Assembly (NCBI GenBank): GCA_017471245.1
Contig: JAFUVB010000047.1
Location: forward strand, 24,835-88,834
Origin: Prevotella sp.
Lineage (GTDB): Bacteria; Bacteroidota; Bacteroidia; Bacteroidales; Bacteroidaceae
DNA: 64,000 nt
Direction of reading: 5' to 3'
Positions 27,280 to 36,113 of the stretch are shown here, one piece after another. The notes under the pieces were generated by a model that saw only the letters and a list, made by a program, of their open reading frames with translations, was not told the DNA's origin and ran no database searches. Position numbers and translations under genes: made by a program. The stretch's first letter is position 1. Each line of letters begins with the position of its first letter.

Positions 27280-27919
27280 CTTTCTTTTCTTCGCTCAGAA
27301 GCTGGTTGAACAGTTCGCGCAACTTCTTGGGCGAGTGGATGTATTCGCGAATTTCCTTCAGTTTCTTCTCATTAGGCGTGCCGTGCATCCACAGGCGAAT
27401 GTATCCATGGTCGGAGTATTTGTTCTGCATGTGCTCATAGAAACGTTCCCATTGCTGTTCGTCGTCCTTCTCAGGATAGTTGTTTAGTCCATATTGAATG
27501 GTGCGTCTGAACACGGTCATTGGGTCAAGGTCGCGGTCGGCTTCTGCAACAATCTTCCCATAGATGCTTCTTGGGGAGTGGCTTGCTGATGCCCGGTGGT
27601 CTTCAACCGCCTCTTTCATGATGCGGATCTGTTCTGAAGAGAACCATTTCCGCAGCCGCGCATCCGTAGCGAGTATCTTTCCGCCCGTGATATGGTGGAT
27701 TGCCCGCGGTCCGCTAAGTCCTAAGTCATGGTAGGCAGCTATGGTATAAACCATGTTAATGTCGGCTCCTGATTGCCTTCCGATTTCCAAAGAACGTCTG
27801 ATAACACTTGTCACGTGCGACATGTTGTGCGCTTTGTCGAAGGCTGCATATTGCGGCAGTATCTTCTGTTCTATGAAATCCATCAAATCCAAGCTGACAT
27901 TATTTTCCATTTCATCCAT
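27245..27919 (-). CDS. HD-domain protein (predicted phosphohydrolase)
   Basis: The 224-residue protein has the HD pattern: His in AHNMSHVTSV, the HD pair in AAYHDLGLSG, a distal His in HHITGG and Asp in VAEADRDLD. HD proteins of this type cleave phosphate esters or nucleotides; the substrate is unknown. The charged C-terminus (EEKKDNTDKTDNNNK) is encoded by a tandem repeat unit and is probably not part of the fold. Confidence 0.85.
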   Translation of the reverse strand: MDEMENNVSLDLMDFIEQKILPQYAAFDKAHNMSHVTSVIRRSLEIGRQSGADINMVYTIAAYHDLGLSGPRAIHHITGGKILATDARLRKWFSSEQIRIMKEAVEDHRASASHSPRSIYGKIVAEADRDLDPMTVFRRTIQYGLNNYPEKDDEQQWERFYEHMQNKYSDHGYIRLWMHGTPNEKKLKEIREYIHSPKKLRELFNQLLSEEKKDNTDKTDNNNK

Positions 27920-27929
27920 TTTTTATTTG

Positions 27930-27937
27930 CAAATATA
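27930..27937 (-). promoter_or_regulatory. -7 box of the HD gene
   Basis: The minus strand reads TATATTTG, 10 bases upstream of the HD gene start codon, predicting a very short leader. Confidence 0.55.
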
Positions 27938-27949
27938 CGATTAATTGTT

Positions 27950-27957
27950 TACTTTTG
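27950..27957 (+). promoter_or_regulatory. -7 box of menA promoter
   Basis: TACTTTTG on the plus strand, divergent from the HD gene promoter, lies 54 bases before the chosen menA start. Confidence 0.65.
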
Positions 27958-28011
27958 CAAGCAAATTCAACAAATTGTCTGTTTTTTTATGCTAATTGGG
28001 GCTTGGCTCCT

Positions 28012-28938
28012 ATGAACAGAAAGATGGATCGGAAAGAAAAAGATATGGCAGAACCGAGGAGAGACTCTGCCCGCTCATGGGTGCTGGCGGCGCGTCCGAA
28101 AACGCTGACGGGTGCTGCTGTTCCTGTAATGATAGGCTTGTCGATGGCGTTTGCCGACAGGTCGGCAGCGATGGCGTTCCATTGGTTGCCGGCAGTGTTG
28201 TGCTTGCTCTTCGCGTTCATCATGCAAATTGATGCAAATTTCATCAACGACTATTTCGATTTCAAACATGGAAACGACGATGAAACGCGCTTGGGACCGA
28301 AACGTGCGTGTGCAATGGGGTGGGTTACAGTGAGAAACATGAAGCATGCCATTGTGATAACAACGGCGTTGGCATGCCTTGTGGGATTGCCGCTCATCTG
28401 GTATGGCGGTGTGGAAATGATAGCGGTGGGATTGTTTTGCGTGGTTTTCTGCTTTCTGTATACCACACATCTCAGCTATCTCGGTCTTGGCGACCTGCTC
28501 GTACTTGTGTTTTTCGGAATCATACCCGTATGCGTACCTTATTATATTCAGATGCATGCGATAACCGGAGCTGTTGTCGTGGCTTCAGTCGCATGCGGTC
28601 TTGTCATTGACACACTGCTTGTCGTGAACAACTACAGGGATATAGACAACGACAGAAAAAACGGTAAGATCACGCTGATTGTGAGGATGGGTGCGCGAAT
28701 GGGGCGGTTGTTCTATCTGCTGCTTGGTGTTGTTGCCTGCGGATTGGGTATTGTTCACATTCAAAACGTGCATCCCATGGCATTTGTCCTGCCTTTTGTC
28801 TACCTGATCTTCCACATCGTAAGCTACAGACAGATGGTTCGCATTGACCACGGGCGTGAACTTAACATCATCTTGGGCTATACCGCCCGTAACATGCTGA
28901 TATATGGGCTTCTGGTTTCGATAGGCATGTTGATATAG
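28012..28938 (+). CDS. menA: 1,4-dihydroxy-2-naphthoate polyprenyltransferase
   Basis: The start at 28012 lies downstream of the promoter; the longer frame from 27955 begins inside the -7 box. The 308-residue UbiA-type membrane enzyme has the two prenyl-diphosphate motifs NDYFDFKHGNDDE and NNYRDIDNDRKNGK and about eight membrane helices. MenA attaches the polyprenyl tail in menaquinone synthesis, which Bacteroidales use in anaerobic fumarate respiration. This fits functionally with the succinate exchangers elsewhere in the window. Confidence 0.9.
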   Translation: MNRKMDRKEKDMAEPRRDSARSWVLAARPKTLTGAAVPVMIGLSMAFADRSAAMAFHWLPAVLCLLFAFIMQIDANFINDYFDFKHGNDDETRLGPKRACAMGWVTVRNMKHAIVITTALACLVGLPLIWYGGVEMIAVGLFCVVFCFLYTTHLSYLGLGDLLVLVFFGIIPVCVPYYIQMHAITGAVVVASVACGLVIDTLLVVNNYRDIDNDRKNGKITLIVRMGARMGRLFYLLLGVVACGLGIVHIQNVHPMAFVLPFVYLIFHIVSYRQMVRIDHGRELNIILGYTARNMLIYGLLVSIGMLI

Positions 28939-28987
28939 GAGAGTGAATTTATAAGAACAGAATACAGAATAAAAAACAAAATATAGT

Positions 28988-29473
28988 ATGAAAACAAGAT
29001 CGGCAGAGTGGTTTGAAGTAAAAATCGCTTATGAAAAGACCATGGAAGATGGTCTGCAGAAGAAAGTAAAAGAGAGTTATGTGGTGGATGCCATGAGTTT
29101 TACTGAGGCAGAACGCCGCATCATGGAAGAAATGTCATCCTATATCAGTGGCGCATTCGACGTGACTGATATCAAGAAAGCATCATTCCGGGAGATCATC
29201 TTCTCGGAAAACGACAACGACGACCGCTGGTATAAAGCCAAGTTGCAGTATATCACCATCGACGAAAAGACCGAAAAAGAGAAGCGCTCCAATGTTTATT
29301 ACTTCGTTCAGGCAAGTACGCTGGCTGGTGCAGTGAAGAATATCGATGCCGTTATGGGCGGCACGCTGATCGACTATGTGATAGCTTCTTTGAGCGAGAC
29401 CACGGTGATGGATGTTTTCGAGTATCATAAGGGCGTTGACGATGAAAAGTCTGATAAGCCCGAGTATGAGTAA
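28988..29473 (+). CDS. DUF4494-like conserved protein
   Basis: The 161-residue, soluble, acidic protein contains EWFEVKIAYEKTMEDG, SYVVDAMSFTEAERRIMEEM and WYKAKLQYITIDEKTEKEKR. This looks like the Bacteroidetes DUF4494 family, also found in phages. There is no signal peptide. It lies 49 bases after menA on the same strand. The function is unknown. Confidence 0.78.
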   Translation: MKTRSAEWFEVKIAYEKTMEDGLQKKVKESYVVDAMSFTEAERRIMEEMSSYISGAFDVTDIKKASFREIIFSENDNDDRWYKAKLQYITIDEKTEKEKRSNVYYFVQASTLAGAVKNIDAVMGGTLIDYVIASLSETTVMDVFEYHKGVDDEKSDKPEYE

Positions 29474-29538
29474 ACCGGATAGGCAAGGGTAGGGAATAGT
29501 AGGCTATTTCATTGTGGTTATTCTTAATTCATGCATTT

Positions 29539-30210
29539 ATGTATCCAGTAAAAGAAAACTTGCGCAAAGTGCTCTCGCAGTTGCCCGAAGGCGTGCGATT
29601 AGTAGCCATCAGCAAGTATCATCCGAATGAGTATATTGAAGCTGCCTACGAAGAGGGGCAGCGCATCTTCGGTGAAAGCCATGAGCAGGAGCTAAAGCAG
29701 AAGCATGCCACCCTTCCTTCGGACATAGAGTGGCATTTCATCGGCCATCTGCAGACCAACAAAGTGAAATATATTGCGCCCTACATATCGATGATCGAGG
29801 CTGTCGACTCGCTGAAACTGCTGAAGGAGATTGACAAACAGGCGAAGAAGTGCGACCGCGTCATCAAAGTGCTGCTCGAACTCCACATCGCTGAAGAAGA
29901 AACAAAGTATGGCCTCTCATTGGATTCTTGCAGGCAGTTGCTCGAAGAAGGCGAATGGCGGCAGTTGGATCATGTGAAGATATGCGGTCTGATGATGATG
30001 GCAAGCTATGTTGACGATGATCAGCAGATCAGAAATGAGATGATGCTTGCTGCAGAATTCTTCGATGAGGTGAAGCTGAAGTACTTTGCCGATGATGACG
30101 ATTTCTGTGAACGAAGTTGGGGAATGAGCCACGACTTCCCGATAGCATGCGAATGCAGGAGCACCATGGTGAGAATCGGCACCACCATCTTCGGTCCCCG
30201 TGTTTATTAA
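29539..30210 (+). CDS. YggS-family pyridoxal phosphate homeostasis protein
   Basis: The start at 29539 gives MYPVKENLRKVLSQLPEGVRL and a 223-residue protein. The PLP lysine is in LVAISKYHP, followed by RIFGESHEQELKQK, WHFIGHLQTNKVKYIAP, ELHIAEEETKYGLS and the C-terminal WGMSHDFPIACECRSTMVRIGTTIFGPR. These are the YggS/PROSC signatures. The family buffers pyridoxal 5'-phosphate in the cytoplasm and has no known catalytic turnover. Confidence 0.9.
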   Translation: MYPVKENLRKVLSQLPEGVRLVAISKYHPNEYIEAAYEEGQRIFGESHEQELKQKHATLPSDIEWHFIGHLQTNKVKYIAPYISMIEAVDSLKLLKEIDKQAKKCDRVIKVLLELHIAEEETKYGLSLDSCRQLLEEGEWRQLDHVKICGLMMMASYVDDDQQIRNEMMLAAEFFDEVKLKYFADDDDFCERSWGMSHDFPIACECRSTMVRIGTTIFGPRVY

Positions 30211-30237
30211 TATGCGCTCAACCAAAACAATATCAAT

Positions 30238-31593
30238 ATGGATATCAGGCAGAAGCTAATAAAACTCGGAATCAGCGAGCTTGCCGACATGCAGAAAGAG
30301 GCAAGCGACGTGTTGCTCAATACGAAGAAAGATGTAATCATACTGTCGCCGACAGGCAGCGGCAAGACATTGGCTTACCTGCTTCCGCTGGTAGAAAGCA
30401 TCGACGGCACTAAGGATTGCATTCAGGCAATCGTCATTGTTCCAGGCCGCGAACTGGCACTTCAGTCGGCAAACGTGCTGAAAGAACTGGGCAGCGGCAT
30501 ACGTTGTATGGCATTATATGGCGGTCGCCCCACGATGGATGAGCATCGGAAGCTGCGCGAATTGAGACCTCACGTGGTCTTTGCAACCCCAGGAAGGCTG
30601 AATGATCATATAGACAAGCAGAATTTTTCGGTAGATGATGTGCGCTGGCTCATTATCGACGAGTTTGACAAATGCCTCGAAATGGGGTTCCGCGACGAGA
30701 TGCAGCGTGTAGTGGAACGGCTTCCGCGCTTGAGCCGACGTGTGTTGCTGTCAGCCACCGATGTGAAGGAAATAGACCGTTGGGCATCAGCATTCATGAG
30801 CAATGCCACGGTTATCAACTATCTGTTGCAAAAAAGCGATGATGATAGCCAGGAAGCGCAACTCATGATAGGCAACGGCCGCTGCTCAATGTATACTGTG
30901 GATAGCCCCGACAAGGACAAACTTGAAACGCTTTCCAAACTGTTGAGAAGTTTTGGACAGCAGAGCAGCATTGTGTTTTTGAACTATCGTGAAAGCGTGG
31001 AGCGCACCGATGAGTATCTGCGCAAGCAGGGATTTGCCACTTCTGCCTTCCATGGCGGGCTCGAGCAGAAGCAACGTGAAGATGCATTGTATAAGTTCAG
31101 CAACGGCTCTGCCAACATTCTCGTCAGCACTGATCTTGCTTCGCGAGGGCTCGACATTCCGAACATCGCCAATATCGTGCATTATCATTTGCCTGAAAGC
31201 GAAGAGGGCTACATCCATCGCGTGGGAAGAACTGCCAGATGGGATGCTCAGGGAAGGGCTTTCTTCATCCTCCACTCGGGGGAAGAAGTTCCTTCTTACG
31301 TGAATGAAACTACTGAAGAATACGTTATTCCCGACCAACTGCCTTGGCCGGCAGAACCTCTCATGGCTACCATCTATATCGGCAAGGGAAAGAAAGACAA
31401 GATTTCGAAAGGCGACATCGTGGGATTCCTGTGCAAGAAAGGTGGTTTAGAAAGTAGCGACATCGGGCGCATCGACGTGAACGACCGTTATTGCTATGCC
31501 GCCATCACGAAAAAGAAAGTGCGCCAAGTGCTTGAAAAAGTGAAGGGTGAGAAAGTAAAAGGTGTCAAAACGATAGTCGAAGTAGTAGAATAA
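30238..31593 (+). CDS. DEAD-box family RNA helicase, DbpA-like
   Basis: The 451-residue protein has both RecA-like domains: SPTGSGKT (37-44), PGRELALQ, TPGRLNDHI, motif II as DEFD (141-144) rather than DEAD, SATD at 172-175, and HRVGRTAR. The C-terminus (about 368-451) looks like the DbpA RNA-binding domain (ATIYIGKGKKDKISKGDIVG), which recognises 23S rRNA during large-subunit maturation. The altered motif II keeps the catalytic D-E pair. The last residues (EKVKGEKVKGVKT) are repetitive. Confidence 0.87.
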   Translation: MDIRQKLIKLGISELADMQKEASDVLLNTKKDVIILSPTGSGKTLAYLLPLVESIDGTKDCIQAIVIVPGRELALQSANVLKELGSGIRCMALYGGRPTMDEHRKLRELRPHVVFATPGRLNDHIDKQNFSVDDVRWLIIDEFDKCLEMGFRDEMQRVVERLPRLSRRVLLSATDVKEIDRWASAFMSNATVINYLLQKSDDDSQEAQLMIGNGRCSMYTVDSPDKDKLETLSKLLRSFGQQSSIVFLNYRESVERTDEYLRKQGFATSAFHGGLEQKQREDALYKFSNGSANILVSTDLASRGLDIPNIANIVHYHLPESEEGYIHRVGRTARWDAQGRAFFILHSGEEVPSYVNETTEEYVIPDQLPWPAEPLMATIYIGKGKKDKISKGDIVGFLCKKGGLESSDIGRIDVNDRYCYAAITKKKVRQVLEKVKGEKVKGVKTIVEVVE

Positions 31594-31635
31594 GTGTTAA
31601 AATTGGCACGAATAGGTAAAATATTGCCAAAATAT

Positions 31636-31666
31636 TTTGTTTGATATAACAAATTGTATACTTTCG
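31636..31666 (+). promoter_or_regulatory. Promoter of serC
   Basis: TTTG at 31636-31639 and TACTTTCG at 31659-31666 are 19 bases apart. The -7 box deviates only in C for the penultimate base of the TTTG core. The start codon is 43 bases downstream. Confidence 0.6.
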
Positions 31667-31709
31667 CAGAAAATTTCAAACTTATATTAATTAAAAATTT
31701 AACAATCAA

Positions 31710-32777
31710 ATGAAGAAGTACAATTTCACTGCAGGTCCTTGTATTCTCGACCGCAGCGTGATCGAGAACACAGCAAAGGCAATCTTAGATTTTAATGGAA
31801 TGGGTCTCTCCATCGCAGAGATCAGTCACCGTTCCAAGGACTTCCAGGCCGTAATCGATGAGGCAGAAGCCCTGGCAAAGGAACTTCTCGACATTCCTGA
31901 AGGCTATTCCGTTCTCTTCCTCGGTGGTGGTGCATCACTCGAGTTCTGCATGATTCCCTACAACTTCCTCGTGAAAAAGGCTGCCTATCTGAACACTGGC
32001 GTATGGGCAAAGAAAGCTATGAAGGAAGCAAAACTGTTTGGCGAGGTTGTTGAGGTTGCCTCTTCAGCCGATGCTAACTACACTTTCATCCCGAAGGGAT
32101 GGACGGTGCCTACAGACGTTGACTATCTCCACATCACGACAAACAATACTATCTACGGTACTGAAATCCGCGAAGACCTTGATGTTCCCGTGCGCCTGAT
32201 CGCCGACATGTCTTCCGATATCTTCAGCCGCCCCGTTGATGTTTCCAAGTATGATGCCATCTATGCAGGTGCACAGAAGAACCTTTCAATGGCCGGTGTC
32301 ACCATCGTGATTGTCAAGAACGATGCTCTCGGCAAGGTGGAGCGCCAGATTCCCACCATGCTCGACTATCGCACACATGTTGACAAGGGTTCAATGTTCA
32401 ACACTCCTCCTGTGGTTCCCATCTACACAGCCATGGAAAACATGCGCTGGATCAAGGCTCAGGGTGGCGTGACAGCTATGCAGAAGCTGGCAAAGCAGCG
32501 TGCAGAGATCGTTTACAATGAGATCGACCGCAACAAACTCTTCCGCGGAACAGTTGAAACAGAAGATCGCTCTTACATGAATATCTGCTTCGTGCTCAAC
32601 GAAGAATACAAGGAGCTGGAGAAAGACTTCTTCGATTTCGCCACCTCTAAGGGTATGGTGGGCATCAAGGGTCACCGTTCTGTTGGCGGTTTCCGTGCAT
32701 CTTGCTACAACGCTCAGACCATCGAAGGTTGCGAGGCATTGGTTGCTTGCATGAAAGAATACGAAGCAAAACACTAA
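31710..32777 (+). CDS. serC: Phosphoserine aminotransferase
   Basis: The 355-residue class V aminotransferase starts [13 protein letters not shown]. It shows [39 protein letters not shown], the PLP-lysine region [13 protein letters not shown], and C-terminal [15 protein letters not shown]. It makes 3-phosphoserine from 3-phosphohydroxypyruvate for serine synthesis (and a related step for PLP in some bacteria). The serA gene is downstream, but a small foreign gene sits between them. Confidence 0.95.
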   Translation: MKKYNFTAGPCILDRSVIENTAKAILDFNGMGLSIAEISHRSKDFQAVIDEAEALAKELLDIPEGYSVLFLGGGASLEFCMIPYNFLVKKAAYLNTGVWAKKAMKEAKLFGEVVEVASSADANYTFIPKGWTVPTDVDYLHITTNNTIYGTEIREDLDVPVRLIADMSSDIFSRPVDVSKYDAIYAGAQKNLSMAGVTIVIVKNDALGKVERQIPTMLDYRTHVDKGSMFNTPPVVPIYTAMENMRWIKAQGGVTAMQKLAKQRAEIVYNEIDRNKLFRGTVETEDRSYMNICFVLNEEYKELEKDFFDFATSKGMVGIKGHRSVGGFRASCYNAQTIEGCEALVACMKEYEAKH

Positions 32778-33215
32778 GTCATTGACAATTGACCATTGAG
32801 CATTGACCATTTCAAATGAAGAAAGACAATCAAATCCTGATGGACAGCAAAGCATTTGCGATTCGAATTATCAAATTATATGCATATTTGAAAGATGAGA
32901 AACACGTGGTGATGCTGTCAAAACAGGTTTTGAGAAGTGGTACCAGTATTGGTGCAAATGTTCGTGAAAGTGTCAATGCTCAAAGTCGATTGGATTTTAT
33001 AAATAAATTAAATATTGCTCTAAAGGAAGCAAACGAAACTGAATATTGGCTTGAACTGCTCCATGAATCTGACTTTTTGGATGATAATCAATTTGATTCC
33101 ATTTATAATGATTGTGGTAAAATAGCAGCAACGCTGACCAAAATCATCAAAACAACCAAATCTGGCATGCTGGAGTAATGGTCAATGGTCAATGTTCAAT
33201 GTTCAATTATTTAAA
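32778..33215 (+). mobile_element. Inserted unit with inverted-repeat ends (IVS-like)
   Basis: The 120-codon gene is flanked by ATTGACAATTGACCATTGAG at its left (from 32781) and the matching inverted series TGGTCAATGGTCAATGTTC at its right (from 33180). Each end holds several copies of the CATTGAC/GTCAATG heptamer. The unit separates two genes that form a serine operon in relatives. This resembles the rRNA intervening-sequence family, whose members encode a four-helix-bundle protein between inverted ends. Confidence 0.65.
32816..33178 (+). CDS. Four-helix-bundle protein (S23/IVP family)
   Basis: The 120-residue, helical protein has the family pattern SKAFAIRIIKLYAYL, VMLSKQVLRSGTSIGANVRES, FINKLNIALKEANETEYWLEL and a final helix NDCGKIAATLTKIIK. 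Members are encoded in 23S rRNA intervening sequences or stand alone, and some are accessory proteins of diversity-generating retroelements; no retroelement is seen here. Its AT-rich codon use differs from serC and serA, supporting acquisition. Confidence 0.88.
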   Translation: MKKDNQILMDSKAFAIRIIKLYAYLKDEKHVVMLSKQVLRSGTSIGANVRESVNAQSRLDFINKLNIALKEANETEYWLELLHESDFLDDNQFDSIYNDCGKIAATLTKIIKTTKSGMLE

Positions 33216-34133
33216 ATGAAAGTATTAGTAGCAACAGAGAAGCCTTTCGCCAGCGCAGCTGTTGAGGGCATTCGCAAGGAAGTGGTAGCAGCAGGCAACG
33301 AGCTTGTGCTGCTTGAGAAATATACAGAGAAGGCTCAGCTTCTCGATGCAGTGAAAGATGCAGACGCACTGATCATCCGTTCCGACAAGGTGGATGCAGA
33401 GGTTCTCGACGCTGCAAAGCAGTTGAAGATTGTGGTTCGCGCAGGTGCAGGCTACGACAATATCGACCTCGCCGCCGCAACAGCCCACAATGTGGTTGCT
33501 GAGAACACTCCGGGCCAGAACGCCAATGCCGTTGCCGAGCTGGTGTTCGGTCTGTTAGTGTTTGCCGTACGTAATTTCTACAACGGCAAGAGCGGTTCCG
33601 AACTGAAGGGAAAGAAACTGGGAATCCTCGCATTTGGCAATGTAGGCCGCAACGTGGCACGCATCGCAGCCGGCTTCGGCATGGATGTTTACGCTTACGA
33701 TGCATACTGCCCCGCTGCCGTTATCGAGCAGGCTGGCGTTCATGCCGTAGAGAATCAGGACGCTCTGTTTGAGACTTGCGACGTGGTATCGCTGCATATC
33801 CCTGCAACAGCAGAGACCAAGGAAAGCATCAACTATGCATTGGTGAACAAGATGCACAAGGGCGGAATCTTGGTGAATACTGCCCGCAAGGAGGTGATCA
33901 ACGAGACGGAGCTGATCAAGCTGCTGGGCGACCGCGAAGACCTGAAGTTCGTTACCGACATCAAGCCCGATGCCGATGCTGATTTCGCACAGTTCGAAGG
34001 CCGTTATTTCAGCACTCCCAAAAAGATGGGTGCCCAGACAGCCGAGGCTAACATCAATGCCGGTATTGCAGCTGCCAAGCAGATCAACGCATTCTTCAAG
34101 GATGGTGACACCAAATTCCAAGTTAACAAGTAA
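33216..34133 (+). CDS. serA: D-3-phosphoglycerate dehydrogenase (short form)
   Basis: The start at 33216 gives MKVLVATEKPFASAAVEGI and 305 residues. NAD-binding (KLGILAFGNVGRNVARIAAG), AENTPGQNANAVAELVFGLL, VNTARKEVINETEL and the catalytic set (R/E/H, with LHIPATAETKESINY) are visible. There is no ACT or regulatory domain, so feedback control by serine is unlikely to act through this protein. It makes 3-phosphohydroxypyruvate, the substrate of SerC. It is followed closely by a DUF1015 gene. Confidence 0.92.
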   Translation: MKVLVATEKPFASAAVEGIRKEVVAAGNELVLLEKYTEKAQLLDAVKDADALIIRSDKVDAEVLDAAKQLKIVVRAGAGYDNIDLAAATAHNVVAENTPGQNANAVAELVFGLLVFAVRNFYNGKSGSELKGKKLGILAFGNVGRNVARIAAGFGMDVYAYDAYCPAAVIEQAGVHAVENQDALFETCDVVSLHIPATAETKESINYALVNKMHKGGILVNTARKEVINETELIKLLGDREDLKFVTDIKPDADADFAQFEGRYFSTPKKMGAQTAEANINAGIAAAKQINAFFKDGDTKFQVNK

Positions 34134-34147
34134 TCAGAGTCAGCATT

Positions 34148-35395
34148 ATGGCAGTCATCAAACCATTTAAGGGCATTCGTCCGCCGAAAGAACTGGTGGA
34201 GAAAGTGGAGAGCCGCCCATACGATGTGCTCAATTCTGAAGAGGCAAGAGAAGAGGCCGGCGACAACGAGATGAGTCTCTATCACATCATCAAGCCTGAA
34301 ATCGATTTTCCCGAAGGCACAAGCGAATACGATCCGCGCGTGTATGAGAAAGCCGCTGAGAACTTCCAGAAGTTCCAGGACAATGGCTGGCTCGTGCAAG
34401 ACGATAAAGAGCAGTATTACATCTATGCCCAGACGATGAACGGAAAGACACAGTATGGACTGGTGGTAGGTGCTTACGTGAACGACTATCTCACCGGTGT
34501 GATCAAGAAGCATGAGCTGACACGTCGCGACAAGGAAGAAGACCGCATGAAGCATGTGCGTGTGAACAACGCAAACATCGAACCGGTGTTCTTCGCTTTC
34601 CCCGACAACGAGGTGCTCGACCAGCTCATCAAGCGCTATGCAGCCAACGAACCTGAATACGACTTCATTGCCCCCATCGACGGTTTCCGCCATCAGCTGT
34701 GGGTGATTTCTGATGATGCCGACATCGCCACCGTAACAGAAGAGTTCCGCAAGATGCCGTCGCTCTATATCGCCGACGGTCATCACCGCTCTGCAGCAGC
34801 AGCTCTCGTAGGTGCTGAAAAGCAGAAGCAGAACCCCAACCACAAGGGCGACGAGGAGTATAACTACTTCATGGCAGTGTGCTTCCAGGCATCGCAGCTC
34901 ACCATTCTCGACTACAACCGCGTGGTGAAAGACCTGAACGGCATGACATCTGAGCAGTTCCTCGATGCATTGAAGAAGAATTTCGATGTGGAGAAGAAAG
35001 GTGCAGAAATCTATAAGCCGGCTCAGCTGCATGAGTTCTCGCTCTATCTCGACGGCGAGTGGTACAGCCTTACCGCCAAGGAAGGCACCTACGACAACAG
35101 CGACCCCATCGGCGTGCTCGACGTAGACATCTCCAGCCGACTGATTCTCGACGAACTGCTCGGCATCAAGGACCTGCGTTCCAGCAACCGCATCGATTTC
35201 GTGGGCGGACTGCGTGGACTTGGCGAGCTGAAACGCCGTGTTGACAGCGGTGAGATGCGTGCAGCGCTTGCCCTCTATCCTGTGAGCATGCAGCAGATCA
35301 TGGATATTGCCGACAGCGGAAAGATCATGCCGCCCAAGGCAACATGGTTTGAGCCGAAGCTGCGCTCTGGTCTTATCATCCACAAACTTGTGTGA
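34148..35395 (+). CDS. DUF1015 family protein
   Basis: The 415-residue protein starts AVIKPFKGIRPPKELVEKV with the DUF1015 hallmark SRPYDVL. It includes YIYAQTMNGKTQYGLVVG, HELTRRDKEEDRMKH, LYIADGHHRSAAA and a C-terminal RIDFVGGLRGLGELKRRVD. It is regularly linked with serC-serA in Bacteroidetes and its biochemical role is unknown. It lies 14 bases after serA and overlaps no gene. Confidence 0.88.
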   Translation: MAVIKPFKGIRPPKELVEKVESRPYDVLNSEEAREEAGDNEMSLYHIIKPEIDFPEGTSEYDPRVYEKAAENFQKFQDNGWLVQDDKEQYYIYAQTMNGKTQYGLVVGAYVNDYLTGVIKKHELTRRDKEEDRMKHVRVNNANIEPVFFAFPDNEVLDQLIKRYAANEPEYDFIAPIDGFRHQLWVISDDADIATVTEEFRKMPSLYIADGHHRSAAAALVGAEKQKQNPNHKGDEEYNYFMAVCFQASQLTILDYNRVVKDLNGMTSEQFLDALKKNFDVEKKGAEIYKPAQLHEFSLYLDGEWYSLTAKEGTYDNSDPIGVLDVDISSRLILDELLGIKDLRSSNRIDFVGGLRGLGELKRRVDSGEMRAALALYPVSMQQIMDIADSGKIMPPKATWFEPKLRSGLIIHKLV

Positions 35396-35397
35396 TA

Positions 35398-35985
35398 ATG
35401 ACCGACGAGTATAAGACCATATCAGCAACAAGCGAGGGATATTACACCGAAAAGCGGAGTAAGTTCCTCGCTTTTGCGCATCATGTGGAAACCGTAGATG
35501 AAATAAAGGACATTCTTTCCTCCTACAGGAAGAAGTATTATGACGCCCGCCACGTGTGCTACGCCTACATGCTGGGGGCGGAAAGGCAGGAATTTCGCGC
35601 CAACGACGACGGTGAGCCGAGCAGCACTGCCGGAAAACCGATTCTCGGACAGATCAACAGCAACGAGCTCACCGACATTCTCATCGTGGTGGTGAGGTAT
35701 TACGGCGGCGTGAACCTTGGAACAAGCGGGCTGATTGTTGCCTACAAGACAGCCGCCGCTGATGCCATCGCCCATGCCGGCGTGGAAATGCGCCAGGTGG
35801 AAGAGCGCATCGTCTATGATTTTCCATACGTGATGATGAACCAGGTGATGAAGATTGTGAAGGAAATGAACCCGCGAATCATCGCGCAAGATTATGACAA
35901 CACCTGCCGGATCACGCTCGGCATCAGGAAATCAATGGCTGATGCACTGCGCAGCAAACTGGAAAAGCTCAGCTTCGGCGAATAG
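35398..35985 (+). CDS. YigZ/IMPACT-family protein
   Basis: The ATG at 35398 was preferred to a GTG at 35392 that overlaps the previous stop. The 195-residue protein has the IMPACT N-terminal domain: TEKRSKFLAFAHHVETVDE, ARHVCYAYMLG, NDDGEPSSTAGKPIL and VVRYYGGVNLGTSGLI. The C-terminal half is an EF-G-V-like DUF1949 fold. The role is uncertain, with links to translation control. It follows DUF1015 by 2 bases, so the two are co-transcribed. Confidence 0.9.
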   Translation: MTDEYKTISATSEGYYTEKRSKFLAFAHHVETVDEIKDILSSYRKKYYDARHVCYAYMLGAERQEFRANDDGEPSSTAGKPILGQINSNELTDILIVVVRYYGGVNLGTSGLIVAYKTAAADAIAHAGVEMRQVEERIVYDFPYVMMNQVMKIVKEMNPRIIAQDYDNTCRITLGIRKSMADALRSKLEKLSFGE

Positions 35986-36047
35986 TGCGTCACCGGAAAA
36001 CGCATGCAGCGGCTACGGAGAGTGCGGCAACGCACGCGCATGAGCAC

Positions 36048-36094
36048 AAAAAAAGACCACCAGAGGTGAGAGACGCTTCTCTTGTCTGGTGGTC
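36048..36094 (-). terminator. Terminator of the DUF4890-like gene
   Basis: GACCACCAGA (36055-36064) and its complement (36085-36094) form a 10 bp stem; read on the minus strand it is followed by seven T. A downstream plus gene ends before it, so it could also affect that strand weakly. Confidence 0.8.
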
Positions 36095-36113
36095 CTGAAA
36101 CACAATCACTTTA

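Noticed and set aside
34004-35431. Long antisense reading frame (475 codons) opposite serA and DUF1015
   Set aside because: It mirrors two well-recognised genes, has no promoter or recognisable domain, and its composition (His/Val/Leu-rich) is typical of an antisense shadow.
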